Below, piece after piece: positions 54,906-63,851 of a DNA stretch of 64,000 nt. The first letter of the stretch is position 1; every line of letters starts with the position of its first letter. The notes under the pieces are model-generated. The model searched no databases, had not been told where the DNA came from, and worked only from the letters and a program-made list of their open reading frames with translations. The DNA is from Ruegeria sp. SCSIO 43209 (GTDB lineage: Bacteria > Pseudomonadota > Alphaproteobacteria > Rhodobacterales > Rhodobacteraceae), in contig NZ_CP065359.1 in NCBI RefSeq assembly GCF_019904295.1, positions 707,001 to 771,000 on the forward strand. Reading direction: 5' to 3'. Made by a program: the position numbers and the translations under genes.

Positions 54906-55494
54906 GGTGCATCCTTATGCGGCTAATACCGGAGATCTAGTGGGCTACACGGCGTCGAATTATGGTCTATTAGAAATTTGACGGTGTAGATATGCGGTCC
55001 AGCGCGGCTCATAACTTGATATTTTCGCATGTGTCCAACCCCAAAACACGATCGAAGTCAATCTGTGAAAATATAGGTGCTGGCAACTGAACTGGAATTA
55101 TTCCATGCTAACCAGCTTCTGGCTCTTGAATTTTTGGCTTGTTCGGGCGGGAGCAGCCTCACTTCGTTGCGCTCGATCAGATACGCTCAACCTCTGGGCT
55201 GACTACTCCGGTAGAATGGCGGCATGAGACAACATCTGCGAATAGATCGCAGTCCGCCGCAGACAACTTGGCAATACCCGAGTTCAATCAGGAACGCCAA
55301 CTCAACTCACGACCGAACTTTGAGCTGACCCAAAGTGGCAGCTTTGATTCACATGGGTTTTCAAATTATGTAGCAAACTGAGACCAGCTCGACGCGTCTC
55401 ACACCACTCTCCTTGCTAATCAAAGTTATCATGCTTAAAGGGAATTCAATTATCTGCGGCCTGTTGGTCGATTAGAACAGAGCGGAGCGATGAT
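54906..55494. other. Gap holding decayed IS6 remnant and rfb promoter region
   Basis: 589 bp. The left part, 54906-55270, has no feature I recognise. The part 55280-55404 looks like a decayed IS6 3' end. The remainder up to the rfbF start at 55495 should hold the promoter of the polysaccharide cassette. Confidence 0.4.
55280..55404 (+). pseudogene. Decayed IS6-family 3' remnant, copy D
   Basis: Codons FNQERQLNSRPNFELTQ resemble FNQERSLASRDTFKLTR of copy A. They are followed by GCAAACTGAGACC (A: GCAAACTGAGACT) and CGTCTCACACCAC (B: CGTCTGACAGCAC, the element end). The match is weak elsewhere, so this is a tentative call. Confidence 0.5.
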
Positions 55495-56259
55495 TTGAAA
55501 GCGGTAATTCTAGCGGGCGGGCTCGGAACTCGGATTAGTGAAGAATCTCACCTCCGCCCAAAACCCATGATTGAAATTGGTGGTTTGCCCATTTTATGGC
55601 ACATCATGAAAATCTATGGCGCCCATGGGATCACTGAATTTGTCATCTGCTGCGGCTACAAAGGCTATCTGATCAAAGAGTATTTCGCGAACTACTTTCT
55701 ACATACATCCGATGTCACATTTGATCTAAAAGACAATAAGATGAAGGTGCACAATCGATACTCGGAGCCTTGGCAGGTTACATTGGTCGACACCGGTCAG
55801 CTAACCCAAACCGGTGGCCGCCTAAAGCGTGTGAAGGAGCATCTGACCGACACGTTTTGTCTTACATACGGCGACGGTGTGACGGACCTTGATATTACCA
55901 AGCTTTTGGCCTTTCACAAAAGAACTGGCAGCCGTGCGACCGTTACCGCCTTGCAACCAGCAGCGCGGTTCGGAGCCTTGGAGATCGAGGGTGATTTTGT
56001 GACCCGGTTTAACGAGAAACCCGATGGAGATGGCTTCTGGGTTAACGGCGGTTTTTTTGTCTGTGAGCCTGAGGTGATTGACTACATCGACGGAGACGAA
56101 ACGATTTGGGAACGCGCTCCATTGGAAACTCTGGCAACTGAGCGACAGCTTTCAGTGTTCAAGCATTCGGGTTTCTGGGCTCCGATGGATACGATGCGGG
56201 ATCGTGATTACCTTGAAGAGCTTTGGAAATCCGGCGATGCACCATGGAAAACTTGGTGA
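55495..56259 (+). CDS. rfbF: Glucose-1-phosphate cytidylyltransferase
   Basis: 254 residues: KAVILAGGLGTRISEESHLRPKPMIEIGG (nucleotide-binding GGLGTR and lysine) and the rest of the RfbF fold (VICCGYKGYLIKEYF, YGDGVTDLD). It makes CDP-glucose from CTP and glucose 1-phosphate. The frame begins at TTG 55495; an ATG at 55490 is out of frame and runs into TGA, so TTG with GGAG seven bases upstream is the start. Its stop overlaps the rfbG start by one base (TGATG). Confidence 0.95.
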   Translation: MKAVILAGGLGTRISEESHLRPKPMIEIGGLPILWHIMKIYGAHGITEFVICCGYKGYLIKEYFANYFLHTSDVTFDLKDNKMKVHNRYSEPWQVTLVDTGQLTQTGGRLKRVKEHLTDTFCLTYGDGVTDLDITKLLAFHKRTGSRATVTALQPAARFGALEIEGDFVTRFNEKPDGDGFWVNGGFFVCEPEVIDYIDGDETIWERAPLETLATERQLSVFKHSGFWAPMDTMRDRDYLEELWKSGDAPWKTW

Positions 56260-57305
56260 TGAATGCGTTCTGGAAAGACAAACGCGTTCTGATTACCGGA
56301 CATACCGGGTTCAAAGGTGCATGGCTTGCGCTGTGGTTGACGCAACTCGGTGCCAAAGTCACTGGCATAGCACTGGCACCTGAAAGTCCCTTTTTTTCCT
56401 CTCTGAAACTAGAAGATACCATCAGGCACATTATCGGTGACATTCGAGATTCGTCTGTCGTGACAAACGCCGTAACAGCGTCAGACCCCGAAATTGTTTT
56501 TCACATGGCAGCACAATCTTTGGTTTTACGTGGATACGAAACCCCGATTGAGACCTGGTCCACCAATGTGATGGGGACGCTCAATCTGATGGAGGCGCTG
56601 CGTGATCTGACCGGTCCACGCGCCGTGGTTATGGTAACTACAGACAAAGTGTATGCCAACGACGAACAAGCGCGGCCATTTCGCGAAACTGATCCCGTAG
56701 GTGGTCATGACCCATATAGTTCCAGCAAAGCCGCGATGGAAATTGGCGTCGATAGCTGGAGAAAATCTTTTTTTGCACAGACAGAGATCCGTATGGCTTC
56801 GGCGCGCGCAGGCAACGTTATTGGCGGTGGCGACTGGGCCGAGAACCGCATCGTGCCCGATATTGCACGTGCCCTGGCGGCCGACATTCCAGTCAAAGTG
56901 CGCAACCCGAATTCCGTTCGACCATGGCAACACGTCCTGGAGCCTCTGCGAGGGTATTTGATACTCGCGGAAAAGCTGTTTACGTCGGCAGATCCCGATC
57001 TCCAAAGTGCGTTCAATTTTGGTCCACCATCTGAGGGGGTTAGAACCGTAAAGGACGTTGTTACAACGGCACTCTCCATGTGGCCGGGCGCATGGGAAGA
57101 TACTTCTCGGAAATCCTATTCTGCCCACGAAGCTCAGATTCTCCGGCTTGCCACTGACAAGGCAGAGGCACTGCTGGGTCATTTCGCCTGTTGGTCTTTC
57201 GAAGACGGCATCCGCGCTACAATACAGTGGTACCAGTCTGTTGCGGAGGGCCAGTGCCCTCGTGCGGTCTCACTTAAACAGTTGCAATATTATGGTGAAT
57301 CTTGA
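56259..57305 (+). CDS. rfbG: CDP-glucose 4,6-dehydratase
   Basis: 348 residues of the extended SDR family: NAD motif VLITGHTGFKGAWLALWL, then MVTTDKVYANDEQARPFRETDPVGGHDPYSSSKAAMEI (catalytic Thr/Asp-Lys and YSSSK). It turns CDP-glucose into CDP-4-keto-6-deoxyglucose. ATG 56259 gives the family N terminus; earlier in-frame ATGs lie within rfbF. The stop overlaps the next gene by 4 bp. Confidence 0.95.
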   Translation: MNAFWKDKRVLITGHTGFKGAWLALWLTQLGAKVTGIALAPESPFFSSLKLEDTIRHIIGDIRDSSVVTNAVTASDPEIVFHMAAQSLVLRGYETPIETWSTNVMGTLNLMEALRDLTGPRAVVMVTTDKVYANDEQARPFRETDPVGGHDPYSSSKAAMEIGVDSWRKSFFAQTEIRMASARAGNVIGGGDWAENRIVPDIARALAADIPVKVRNPNSVRPWQHVLEPLRGYLILAEKLFTSADPDLQSAFNFGPPSEGVRTVKDVVTTALSMWPGAWEDTSRKSYSAHEAQILRLATDKAEALLGHFACWSFEDGIRATIQWYQSVAEGQCPRAVSLKQLQYYGES

Positions 57306-57844
57306 AGCTTATCCCTCAAGATATTGATGGGCTTTACGAAGTCCAGTTGGCGCGCCAGTCCGATGCCCGCGGTGCTTTTGCTCGTACATTCTGTGCTGAC
57401 GTTTTTGCGCAAGCCGGTCTGCTGACCAATTGGGTGCAAATGAATATGTCGCAAACCAAGGGGCAAGGTACTTTGCGCGGTCTGCATTTTCAGCGTGCGC
57501 CGATGGCTGAGGCAAAGCTTATACGTGCAACCGAAGGAAAGGTATTCGATCTGGCGCTTGACCTGCGCGAAGGCTCTCCAACCTTTGGTCAAAGCAGAGC
57601 AATCACATTATGCGCTGAGGCTGGGAACGCAATCTACATTCCTGAGGGCTGCGCTCATGGTTTCCAGACATTGACCGAGACTGCGACGCTACACTATTGC
57701 CACACTGCTCCGTACACACCGGAACTTGAGGGTGGTGTGCGTGCGACAGACCCCGATCTGGGCATTGATTGGCCCTTACCTATCACGCTTATGTCGGAAA
57801 GAGATCAAAACTTGCCTGCCCTGCTGGATGTTCGCCCCTTATGA
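57302..57844 (+). CDS. dTDP-4-dehydrorhamnose 3,5-epimerase-like protein
   Basis: 180 residues of the RmlC cupin family: the opening DIDGLYEVQLARQSDARGAFARTFCADVF, HFQRAPMAEAKLIRATEGKVFDLALDLREGSPTFGQ and YIPEGCAHGFQTL (catalytic His). In this cassette it probably acts on a CDP-linked 4-keto sugar and not on dTDP-sugar; that is inference. The start is TTG 57302, overlapping the rfbG stop as TTGA, the counterpart of ATGA. No nearby ATG gives the family N terminus. Confidence 0.9.
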   Translation: MKLIPQDIDGLYEVQLARQSDARGAFARTFCADVFAQAGLLTNWVQMNMSQTKGQGTLRGLHFQRAPMAEAKLIRATEGKVFDLALDLREGSPTFGQSRAITLCAEAGNAIYIPEGCAHGFQTLTETATLHYCHTAPYTPELEGGVRATDPDLGIDWPLPITLMSERDQNLPALLDVRPL

Positions 57845-59052
57845 CCAATACCTGCCGACATTGTCTGTCTTCACGCACTATGGCGTTTCTTGATTTGGGA
57901 TATGCACCCCCGTCAAACGATTATCTAAGTGCGGAAGCGCTTTCTCGTCCCGAACTGACCTATCCGCTGCGGCTTTTCGTGTGCAAGGAGTGCCGCCTTG
58001 TACAAACGGAAGACTTCTCGTCGGGCGAGGCGCTATTCACCGAAGAATACGCTTATTTTTCTTCCACCTCGACCTCTTGGCTTGCCCATGCCAAAGCCTA
58101 TTGCGACACGGTTATCGAACGATTTGCTCTAGATGCGGATTCTCATGTGATCGAGGTTGCATCCAACGACGGTTATCTGCTGCGCAATTTTCGGAAGGCA
58201 GGGATCCCCTGCCTAGGTATTGAACCCACACATTCCACCGCCTCCGCAGCGACGGCAATCGGGATCAATGTTGTAGAGGAGTTCTTCGGGGAAGGGTTGG
58301 CTAAGGGGCTGGCCAAATCTGATCTTGTCATAGGTAACAATGTCTTTGCCCATGTACCCGACATTAACTGTTTCTCGCGAGGGCTGGCGGTTTGCCTAAA
58401 ACCTCAGGGCGTGGTCACACTCGAGTTTCCGCATTTGTTGAACCTGGTGACGCAAAACCAGTTCGATACCGTGTATCACGAACATTTCTCCTACATTTCT
58501 CTTCTTTCAGCCGAGCGTATTCTGGCGGCGGCAGGTTTGCGGGTGTTCGATGTTGAACAACTAACAACTCATGGCGGCAGCTTGCGTCTCTTTGCCTGTC
58601 TTGAAGGAGCCAGACATGCGCAAACCGACGCCGTGAAGGCCATGCGTGATCTCGAAGCATCTCACGGAATGAATGACGATGACTTCTACACAGGTTTCCA
58701 ACTCAAAGCGGAAAAGGTCAAAGACGATTTCTTGCGGTTCGTGCTGGATGCTAAGGCGGAGGGAAAGTCGGTAGCAGGATACGGCGCAGCCGCGAAAGGC
58801 AACACGCTTATGAACTTCGCAGGCGTTGGTCCAGACGCCATTGAATTCGTATGTGATGCTGCAGAATTTAAGATCGGCAAATACCTACCGGGCAGTCATA
58901 TCCCCATTCTGGCGCCAGACGAGCTACAGAACCGACGTCCAGACTACCTGGTGATATTCCCATGGAACCTGAAAACCGAGATTATGCAATCACTTGATTG
59001 GCTTGTAGATACCCGTTTTGTAACTGCTGTGCCAGAACTGCAAATCCTATGA
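57841..59052 (+). CDS. Sugar C-methyltransferase-like protein
   Basis: 403 residues in the three-part layout of sugar C-methyltransferases: an N-terminal zinc-binding module (CRHC...CKECRLVQ), a central SAM-binding domain (VIEVASNDGYLLRNFRKAGIPCLGIEP) and a C-terminal conserved module (GKSVAGYGAAAKGNTLMNFAGV). Relatives C-methylate NDP-4-keto-sugars, often at C3. It overlaps the epimerase stop (ATGA), so the product is likely a branched CDP sugar. Confidence 0.9.
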   Translation: MTNTCRHCLSSRTMAFLDLGYAPPSNDYLSAEALSRPELTYPLRLFVCKECRLVQTEDFSSGEALFTEEYAYFSSTSTSWLAHAKAYCDTVIERFALDADSHVIEVASNDGYLLRNFRKAGIPCLGIEPTHSTASAATAIGINVVEEFFGEGLAKGLAKSDLVIGNNVFAHVPDINCFSRGLAVCLKPQGVVTLEFPHLLNLVTQNQFDTVYHEHFSYISLLSAERILAAAGLRVFDVEQLTTHGGSLRLFACLEGARHAQTDAVKAMRDLEASHGMNDDDFYTGFQLKAEKVKDDFLRFVLDAKAEGKSVAGYGAAAKGNTLMNFAGVGPDAIEFVCDAAEFKIGKYLPGSHIPILAPDELQNRRPDYLVIFPWNLKTEIMQSLDWLVDTRFVTAVPELQIL

Positions 59053-60152
59053 CCGACCGCATCGTCTATACCCGACCCTCTATCACCGATCTCGAGGTTA
59101 GTTATGCCACTGATGCCGCCCGCACTGGTTGGGGGCCGAAATGTTATGACTACATTCATCGCTTCGAGGCGACCTTCGCAGAGTATGTCGGAACAAAACA
59201 TGCTATTTCGACTTCCAGTTGCACGGGCGCGATGGAGATGGGTCTGGCTGCGCTAGGTATCGGTCCGGGCGATGAGGTCATCCTTGCCGACACAAATTGG
59301 ATCGCTACGGTTGCTCCCGTCGTGCATTTGGGCGCAACACCGATTTTCGTTGATATCTTGCCAGACAGTTGGTGTATTGATCCTGATCAGGTCCGCGCGG
59401 CGATTACATCGAAAACCAAGGCCATCATAGCCACACATCTCTACGGTAATCTCTGTGAGATGGACACACTGTTGAGCATCGCAGATGAATGTGGAGTGGT
59501 GCTTATCGAAGACGCGGCCGAAGCGTTGGGTGCGCGATATCGCGCCATTCATACAGGCGCGATGGGAAAGTTCGGGACCTTCTCTTTTCATGGTACGAAA
59601 ACGTTGACCACCGGCGAAGGCGGGATGCTGGTGACCGATGACGATGCTTTGGCGGATCGCATTCTGACGCTGTCCAATCACGGACGTGACAAGGCGCAGA
59701 AAAAACAATTCTGGGCTGATACGGTCGGCTACAAATTCAAGATGTCAAACATTCAAGCTGCAATAGGAATGGGGCAGATTGAGCGCATTGAGGAACTGAC
59801 GAACCGCAAAGCGGAGATACTTGCAGCTTACAAAGAGCGGCTGTCGCATCTAGGGCTATCGATGAACCCTGAGCCTCCTCACGTCCGGAATGGCGCGTGG
59901 ATGCCCACTGTTGTTTTTGACAAGGCACTTGGCGTCTCCCGTGAGAGGGCCTTGGCAGCATTCGAGGCAGCAAACATTGATGCGCGTGTATTTTTCTACC
60001 CGCTTTCCAGCCAGCCTATGTTCGTAGAAGCGCCTACCCCGCATGCCCATGATATTTGCGAGCGGGCACTGAACCTGCCCAGTTTTCACGACATGACAGA
60101 CGGGGACATTGATCGAGTCTGTCGGGTAATCGAGACCTTGGCCTCTCCTTAG
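59049..60152 (+). CDS. DegT/DnrJ/EryC1-family sugar aminotransferase
   Basis: 367 residues of PLP-dependent fold: N-terminal WGPKCYDYIHRFEATFAEYVGTKHAISTSSCTGAMEM, ILADTNWIATVAPVVHLGATPIFVDI, DAAEALGA and the PLP-lysine in SFHGTKTLTTGEGGM. It is close to perosamine-synthase-type proteins, which aminate C4 of a 4-keto-6-deoxy sugar. The start overlaps the methyltransferase stop (ATGA). If it acts on the same intermediate, the product would be an amino sugar with a C-methyl branch (inference). Confidence 0.93.
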   Translation: MTDRIVYTRPSITDLEVSYATDAARTGWGPKCYDYIHRFEATFAEYVGTKHAISTSSCTGAMEMGLAALGIGPGDEVILADTNWIATVAPVVHLGATPIFVDILPDSWCIDPDQVRAAITSKTKAIIATHLYGNLCEMDTLLSIADECGVVLIEDAAEALGARYRAIHTGAMGKFGTFSFHGTKTLTTGEGGMLVTDDDALADRILTLSNHGRDKAQKKQFWADTVGYKFKMSNIQAAIGMGQIERIEELTNRKAEILAAYKERLSHLGLSMNPEPPHVRNGAWMPTVVFDKALGVSRERALAAFEAANIDARVFFYPLSSQPMFVEAPTPHAHDICERALNLPSFHDMTDGDIDRVCRVIETLASP

Positions 60153-60835
60153 GCTTTCACAATCTCGTCAATACGCCCGTTGATCTGGGCGCCTTTGGCA
60201 AGTCCGCGATACATGAACTCTTCGTACCCGCGCTCTTTCATCGCGCGTATCGTGCGGTCGATGTCATAAACGACTCTGTGCAGGGCAATCTGGCCATCTG
60301 ATAAGATTGCGTAAGCTGCACGTGGGTCTCCATCGCGCGGCTGTCCTACCGAGCCCGGATTGCAAAAGACGTGCGTACCGAAGTCTAGAATGCATTGCAC
60401 ATGGGTATGACCCGCAAAGAGCTGTGTTACGCCTTTGGGAAACGTATCGATCCCCACTTTATAGAGGTATTCATCGACATGATCCTGCGGTCCTCCGTGT
60501 ACAAACAATGTTGTGCCATCCTGGATGCTGTCCATTGATCGGCTCAACCATGCCACGCTGTCCGAACTTAGCTCTGCCTGATGTTTGTCTATGATACCCG
60601 CGACGACCTTAGAGCGTTCGCAATTCTGTCCCGACGTAACGTAGCTGTCGTGATTGCCCAGTATATTGCGCACCCCTTCTGCCTTGAGCAGTTGTACGCA
60701 TTCTTCCGGCTGACCATTATACCCAATAACGTCGCCAAGGCACACAAACTCTGTCACCCCTTTGGACTTCGCGTCAGCCAAAACCGCCTCAAGCGCGGCC
60801 AGATTGGCATGAATATCAGAGATCAGGCCCAGCAT
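60149..60835 (-). CDS. Metallophosphoesterase, YfcE/ApaH-like
   Basis: 228 residues of the calcineurin-like phosphoesterase fold: SDIHANLAALEAVL (Asp-x-His), CLGDVIGYNGQPEECV, LGNHDSYV and GHTHVQ, i.e. all metal ligands. It might act on a phosphodiester or phosphoryl-sugar intermediate. Its 3' end overlaps the aminotransferase stop by 4 bp, and its 5' end overlaps the ATP-grasp gene. Start 60835 (MLGLISDIHAN) gives the family N terminus; the frame to 60877 has no support. Confidence 0.88.
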   Translation of the reverse strand: MLGLISDIHANLAALEAVLADAKSKGVTEFVCLGDVIGYNGQPEECVQLLKAEGVRNILGNHDSYVTSGQNCERSKVVAGIIDKHQAELSSDSVAWLSRSMDSIQDGTTLFVHGGPQDHVDEYLYKVGIDTFPKGVTQLFAGHTHVQCILDFGTHVFCNPGSVGQPRDGDPRAAYAILSDGQIALHRVVYDIDRTIRAMKERGYEEFMYRGLAKGAQINGRIDEIVKA

Positions 60836-61805
60836 AACGTATCCGATCTGCGTTGTGACGCTGCGCAATCCCTTCACGCAAGACAGGTTGCGCAGGCCGT
60901 CGTCGGTTCAGGTAAAAGTCAACACACATCTCAGCTTCGTTGAACCCGAAAGCGGTTCGCAAGGAACAACTACTTGAAAACCGAGGGTTGATTTCAAGAA
61001 GATAGGCATCCTCATCTTCCAAACGGAATTGTAAGTTGGTTGGACCCAGCGGCTTGTAGTAGCGCATGATTGTATCAGTTGCTTTGGATACGGCTTCATG
61101 AGTGACGGTCTTTGCCTCGCCAGTGTTCCCGGCACGTGTCAATCGGCGCTGAAAGATCAGTGGGCCAATGTAATCGCCGTCGCCAAAGCCAAATGTACCG
61201 ACAGTATATTCATCGTCGTCCGTACCAACAATCCGCTGCACAAGAAATTCGCCCGAGGTTTTTCCGCTCCAATAATCAAAATCCACTTCGTCATGAAGCC
61301 GCACAATGCCAACGGAGCCTTCCCCAGTGCTGGGTTTCAAAAGAAATGGCGGTTTCCCCAGCGCCGCGCAGGCCGCTTCCCAAGTGCCACCTCCTGCAAT
61401 CGACGGGATGACTGGCAACCCCAATTGCGCATAGTCGGCTGCAAAATCCGACTTGTTTTCAGTCAACGCGATAAGATGTGTCGTGTTGATGGCCAACGCT
61501 ACCCCGAGGTCTTCGAAAAAACTTCGGTGGGCGTCTAGAAACGCCATGTCGATGCTGATACCTGGAATAATCAGTTCAATTCCGTGATCCTGCACCAAAT
61601 CTTTCCAGAACGTCAGATACGCATCTGAGCTTTCGTCTAGCTTGGGTTTCAGCAGAGTTTCATCGCACAGCTCTGCGCCGAATAGCGACATGCGCCGGTC
61701 AAGTCCAATTAACCACGATCGCCCGTCATCCCGCAGACTGCTGGCGATGCCCTGGCCTATGAGCGCTCCTACGCCGGTGACCAGAATACGTCGGCGCTCG
61801 TTCAC
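60816..61805 (-). CDS. ATP-grasp domain protein
   Basis: 329 residues. The N terminus is a Rossmann-like substrate domain (RILVTGVGALIGQGIASSLRDDG). The ATP-grasp core follows, with PFLLKPSTGEGSVGIVRL (phosphate lysine), VQRIVGTDDDEYTVGTF and PTNLQFRLEDEDAYLLEINPRFSSSCSL (metal Glu/Asn). Members join an amino group to a carboxylate using ATP. In a polysaccharide locus it may decorate an amino sugar; this is inference. It overlaps the phosphoesterase gene by 20 bp. Confidence 0.9.
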   Translation of the reverse strand: MNERRRILVTGVGALIGQGIASSLRDDGRSWLIGLDRRMSLFGAELCDETLLKPKLDESSDAYLTFWKDLVQDHGIELIIPGISIDMAFLDAHRSFFEDLGVALAINTTHLIALTENKSDFAADYAQLGLPVIPSIAGGGTWEAACAALGKPPFLLKPSTGEGSVGIVRLHDEVDFDYWSGKTSGEFLVQRIVGTDDDEYTVGTFGFGDGDYIGPLIFQRRLTRAGNTGEAKTVTHEAVSKATDTIMRYYKPLGPTNLQFRLEDEDAYLLEINPRFSSSCSLRTAFGFNEAEMCVDFYLNRRRPAQPVLREGIAQRHNADRIRYAGPDL

Positions 61806-61829
61806 AACTCAGGCCCCGCACAATCAGCT

Positions 61830-62549
61830 CTAGTCATGAGACACTTCTACAAGAAGACCAACACAAAGATCTGGAAAGTCAACGCCAACAGCCATCATCG
61901 CGCGCATGTTCTCTTCAAAGTTATCTAGCGTTCTGAGAACACCCAATGGAAGAGGCTTCAGGTAAAGCCCTTCCTCATGCGTTACTCTGTACCCGGCCGC
62001 CTCGATGGCGCTTCGCAATGTATCGCGGCAAAAATTGCGTTGATGTCCGAGCATTAAATCCGTTTCGTTCAGATCATAAATGTCCTCAATCATCCCCATC
62101 TCAAGCCCGAGGCGCCGGTTTAACGATTTTGCATTCGGTACAGCAATCCAAATGCGACCGTTGGGAGCTAGAAACTTTTTGTACCGGCTTAGAATGGCGA
62201 CTGGATCATCCACATGCTCGAGCACGAATCCCATGACAATCAGATCGAAGGTGTCGGTAGGTGTGTAAGTTTCGAAGTACCCCGCCTCCAATGATCCAGT
62301 ATACCAAGGGTTCTTGGACTGAAAATTCTCGATGACCTTTTGAGAGCCTTCAACGACGACGTGCTGGTCACTCATCTCGAAAAAGAAGGGAACTGTGTAA
62401 CCATGCCCCAACCCAAGCTCTAGCAAACGCCCGACATGTCCTGTGCGCTCAAACACCCTTTCGGGATACCACCGCATCATGAGATCATTCTCAATCTCGA
62501 CACTTGGTGGCTGCAAATACTTTGAGGCGACGTCGTCTAGGTTTTCCAT
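61830..62549 (-). CDS. Class I SAM-dependent methyltransferase
   Basis: 239 residues with SAM motif LLELGLGHGYTVPFFFEM and post-motif IVMGFVLEHVDDPVAILSRYKKFLAPNGRIWIAVPNAKSLNRR. It has the shape of the small methyltransferases found in capsule and O-antigen loci. It lies 24 bp upstream of the ATP-grasp gene and is likely in the same transcript. Confidence 0.9.
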   Translation of the reverse strand: MENLDDVASKYLQPPSVEIENDLMMRWYPERVFERTGHVGRLLELGLGHGYTVPFFFEMSDQHVVVEGSQKVIENFQSKNPWYTGSLEAGYFETYTPTDTFDLIVMGFVLEHVDDPVAILSRYKKFLAPNGRIWIAVPNAKSLNRRLGLEMGMIEDIYDLNETDLMLGHQRNFCRDTLRSAIEAAGYRVTHEEGLYLKPLPLGVLRTLDNFEENMRAMMAVGVDFPDLCVGLLVEVSHD

Positions 62550-63098
62550 CAGATAGTCAGCCCTTCTGAATACATGTCATGACAGGGAGAGGGAATTCCG
62601 GTCTGCGTCGGATAGGGTCGCAGCCATGTCAAAACCCCTCATACCACAGGACTTCGTTTTTCATAACGTCCCGAGACCGTCAATACCAGACCGACGACCC
62701 CTATAGACGGCGAGTTAACGAGTCCTTTTAGAGTAGGACGTTTAAAGCTGGGGAAATTCGAGTTGGTTGAACTGATCAAGGGCCAATTCATAAGAGACAC
62801 CGAGGCGGCTATGATGTAACGATAGCTAAATGGCCCCAGTTTTATCTAGAACGTTTTAAGAATTTGGAACTCTTACGCAAAGTGGGACACTCTATTGTTC
62901 TAACAGAGACCTTAGAGTTATTGATTCTGGCAACTAGCGAAAAGAGTGTTCGGATTGTTCAAAAGCGTGTCAGACCTTCGCGAATGTTCGCGACAAAAGT
63001 TCTTACTCACACAATGGATGGTGACACGACCTGTAACAAAGCTTAGATGAGAGCTCCAGAGCGTGGCAAATCACCAATAAAAATGCTGAAGGCAAATC
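62550..63098. other. Intergenic region, promoters of divergent polysaccharide units
   Basis: About 550 AT-rich bases between divergent genes. A 60-codon plus-strand frame at 62864-63046 has no match and no ribosome site, so I do not call it. The region probably holds two promoters. Confidence 0.4.
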
Positions 63099-63851
63099 AT
63101 GACGTCAAAAGACGACCGCAAAGAGTTTGAAGCTCACAAGGAAAAGCAATGCTTGGCGCTTGGGCAAGACGAGCATGTTTTTCAAAGTTCAATTGCACAT
63201 ATGTTACAACTTGACCCTTATGACTACTCCTATCTGTGGAGCTGGATGGGAGCACCCATTATTCAGATGCCTGCAGATGTGATGGCGACACAGGAAGTGA
63301 TCTGGAACACGAAACCCGATGTCATTATCGAAACCGGCGTGGCACGCGGTGGCTCGGTGCTGTTTATGGCCTCACTATTGCAGTTGATTGGCAATGGCAC
63401 CGTGATCGGAGTCGACATAGATATCCGCGCTCACAACCGCGACACGATCAACAAACACCCTATGTCGAAACGAGTCACTCTAATTGAGGGGCCGTCGACC
63501 AGCGAGGATACGCTGGCCGCCGTGCGTGCCGAGATCCCAGAAGGCGCCAAAGTCATGGTAGTTCTAGACAGCGACCACAGCCGCGATCATGTTCTGGCCG
63601 AGTGCCGTGCATACGGTCCGTTGGTTACACCTGGCTGCTACATGGTCGTTGCGGATACGATGATCGGGTATGTCGGCCAGAAGGACAGCCCACAAAACCG
63701 TTCCAAATCGTGGTTTGCCGGGAACGAGCCGCTATCAGCGCTTAATGACTATATGTCAGAAGCAGACCTATTCGAAGTTGATCCGGTGTTGAACGGCAAG
63801 CTTGTGCTGTCCTCTTCGCCCGGTGGGTATATTCGACGGAAATTTGCATGA
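63099..63851 (+). CDS. CmcI-like cephalosporin hydroxylase/methyltransferase family protein
   Basis: 250 residues with SAM-binding signature IIETGVARGGSVLFMASLLQLIG, followed by VIGVDIDIRAHNR and VVLDSDHSRDHVLAECRAYG. This is the CmcI/rhamnosyl-O-methyltransferase group, often found in cell-surface glycan loci. Its likely role is O-methylation of a surface sugar. The stop overlaps the next start by ATGA. Confidence 0.88.
   Translation: MTSKDDRKEFEAHKEKQCLALGQDEHVFQSSIAHMLQLDPYDYSYLWSWMGAPIIQMPADVMATQEVIWNTKPDVIIETGVARGGSVLFMASLLQLIGNGTVIGVDIDIRAHNRDTINKHPMSKRVTLIEGPSTSEDTLAAVRAEIPEGAKVMVVLDSDHSRDHVLAECRAYGPLVTPGCYMVVADTMIGYVGQKDSPQNRSKSWFAGNEPLSALNDYMSEADLFEVDPVLNGKLVLSSSPGGYIRRKFA

Noticed and set aside
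62864..63046. Small plus-strand gene of 60 codons
   Set aside because: No ribosome site, no family resemblance and AT-rich non-coding composition.
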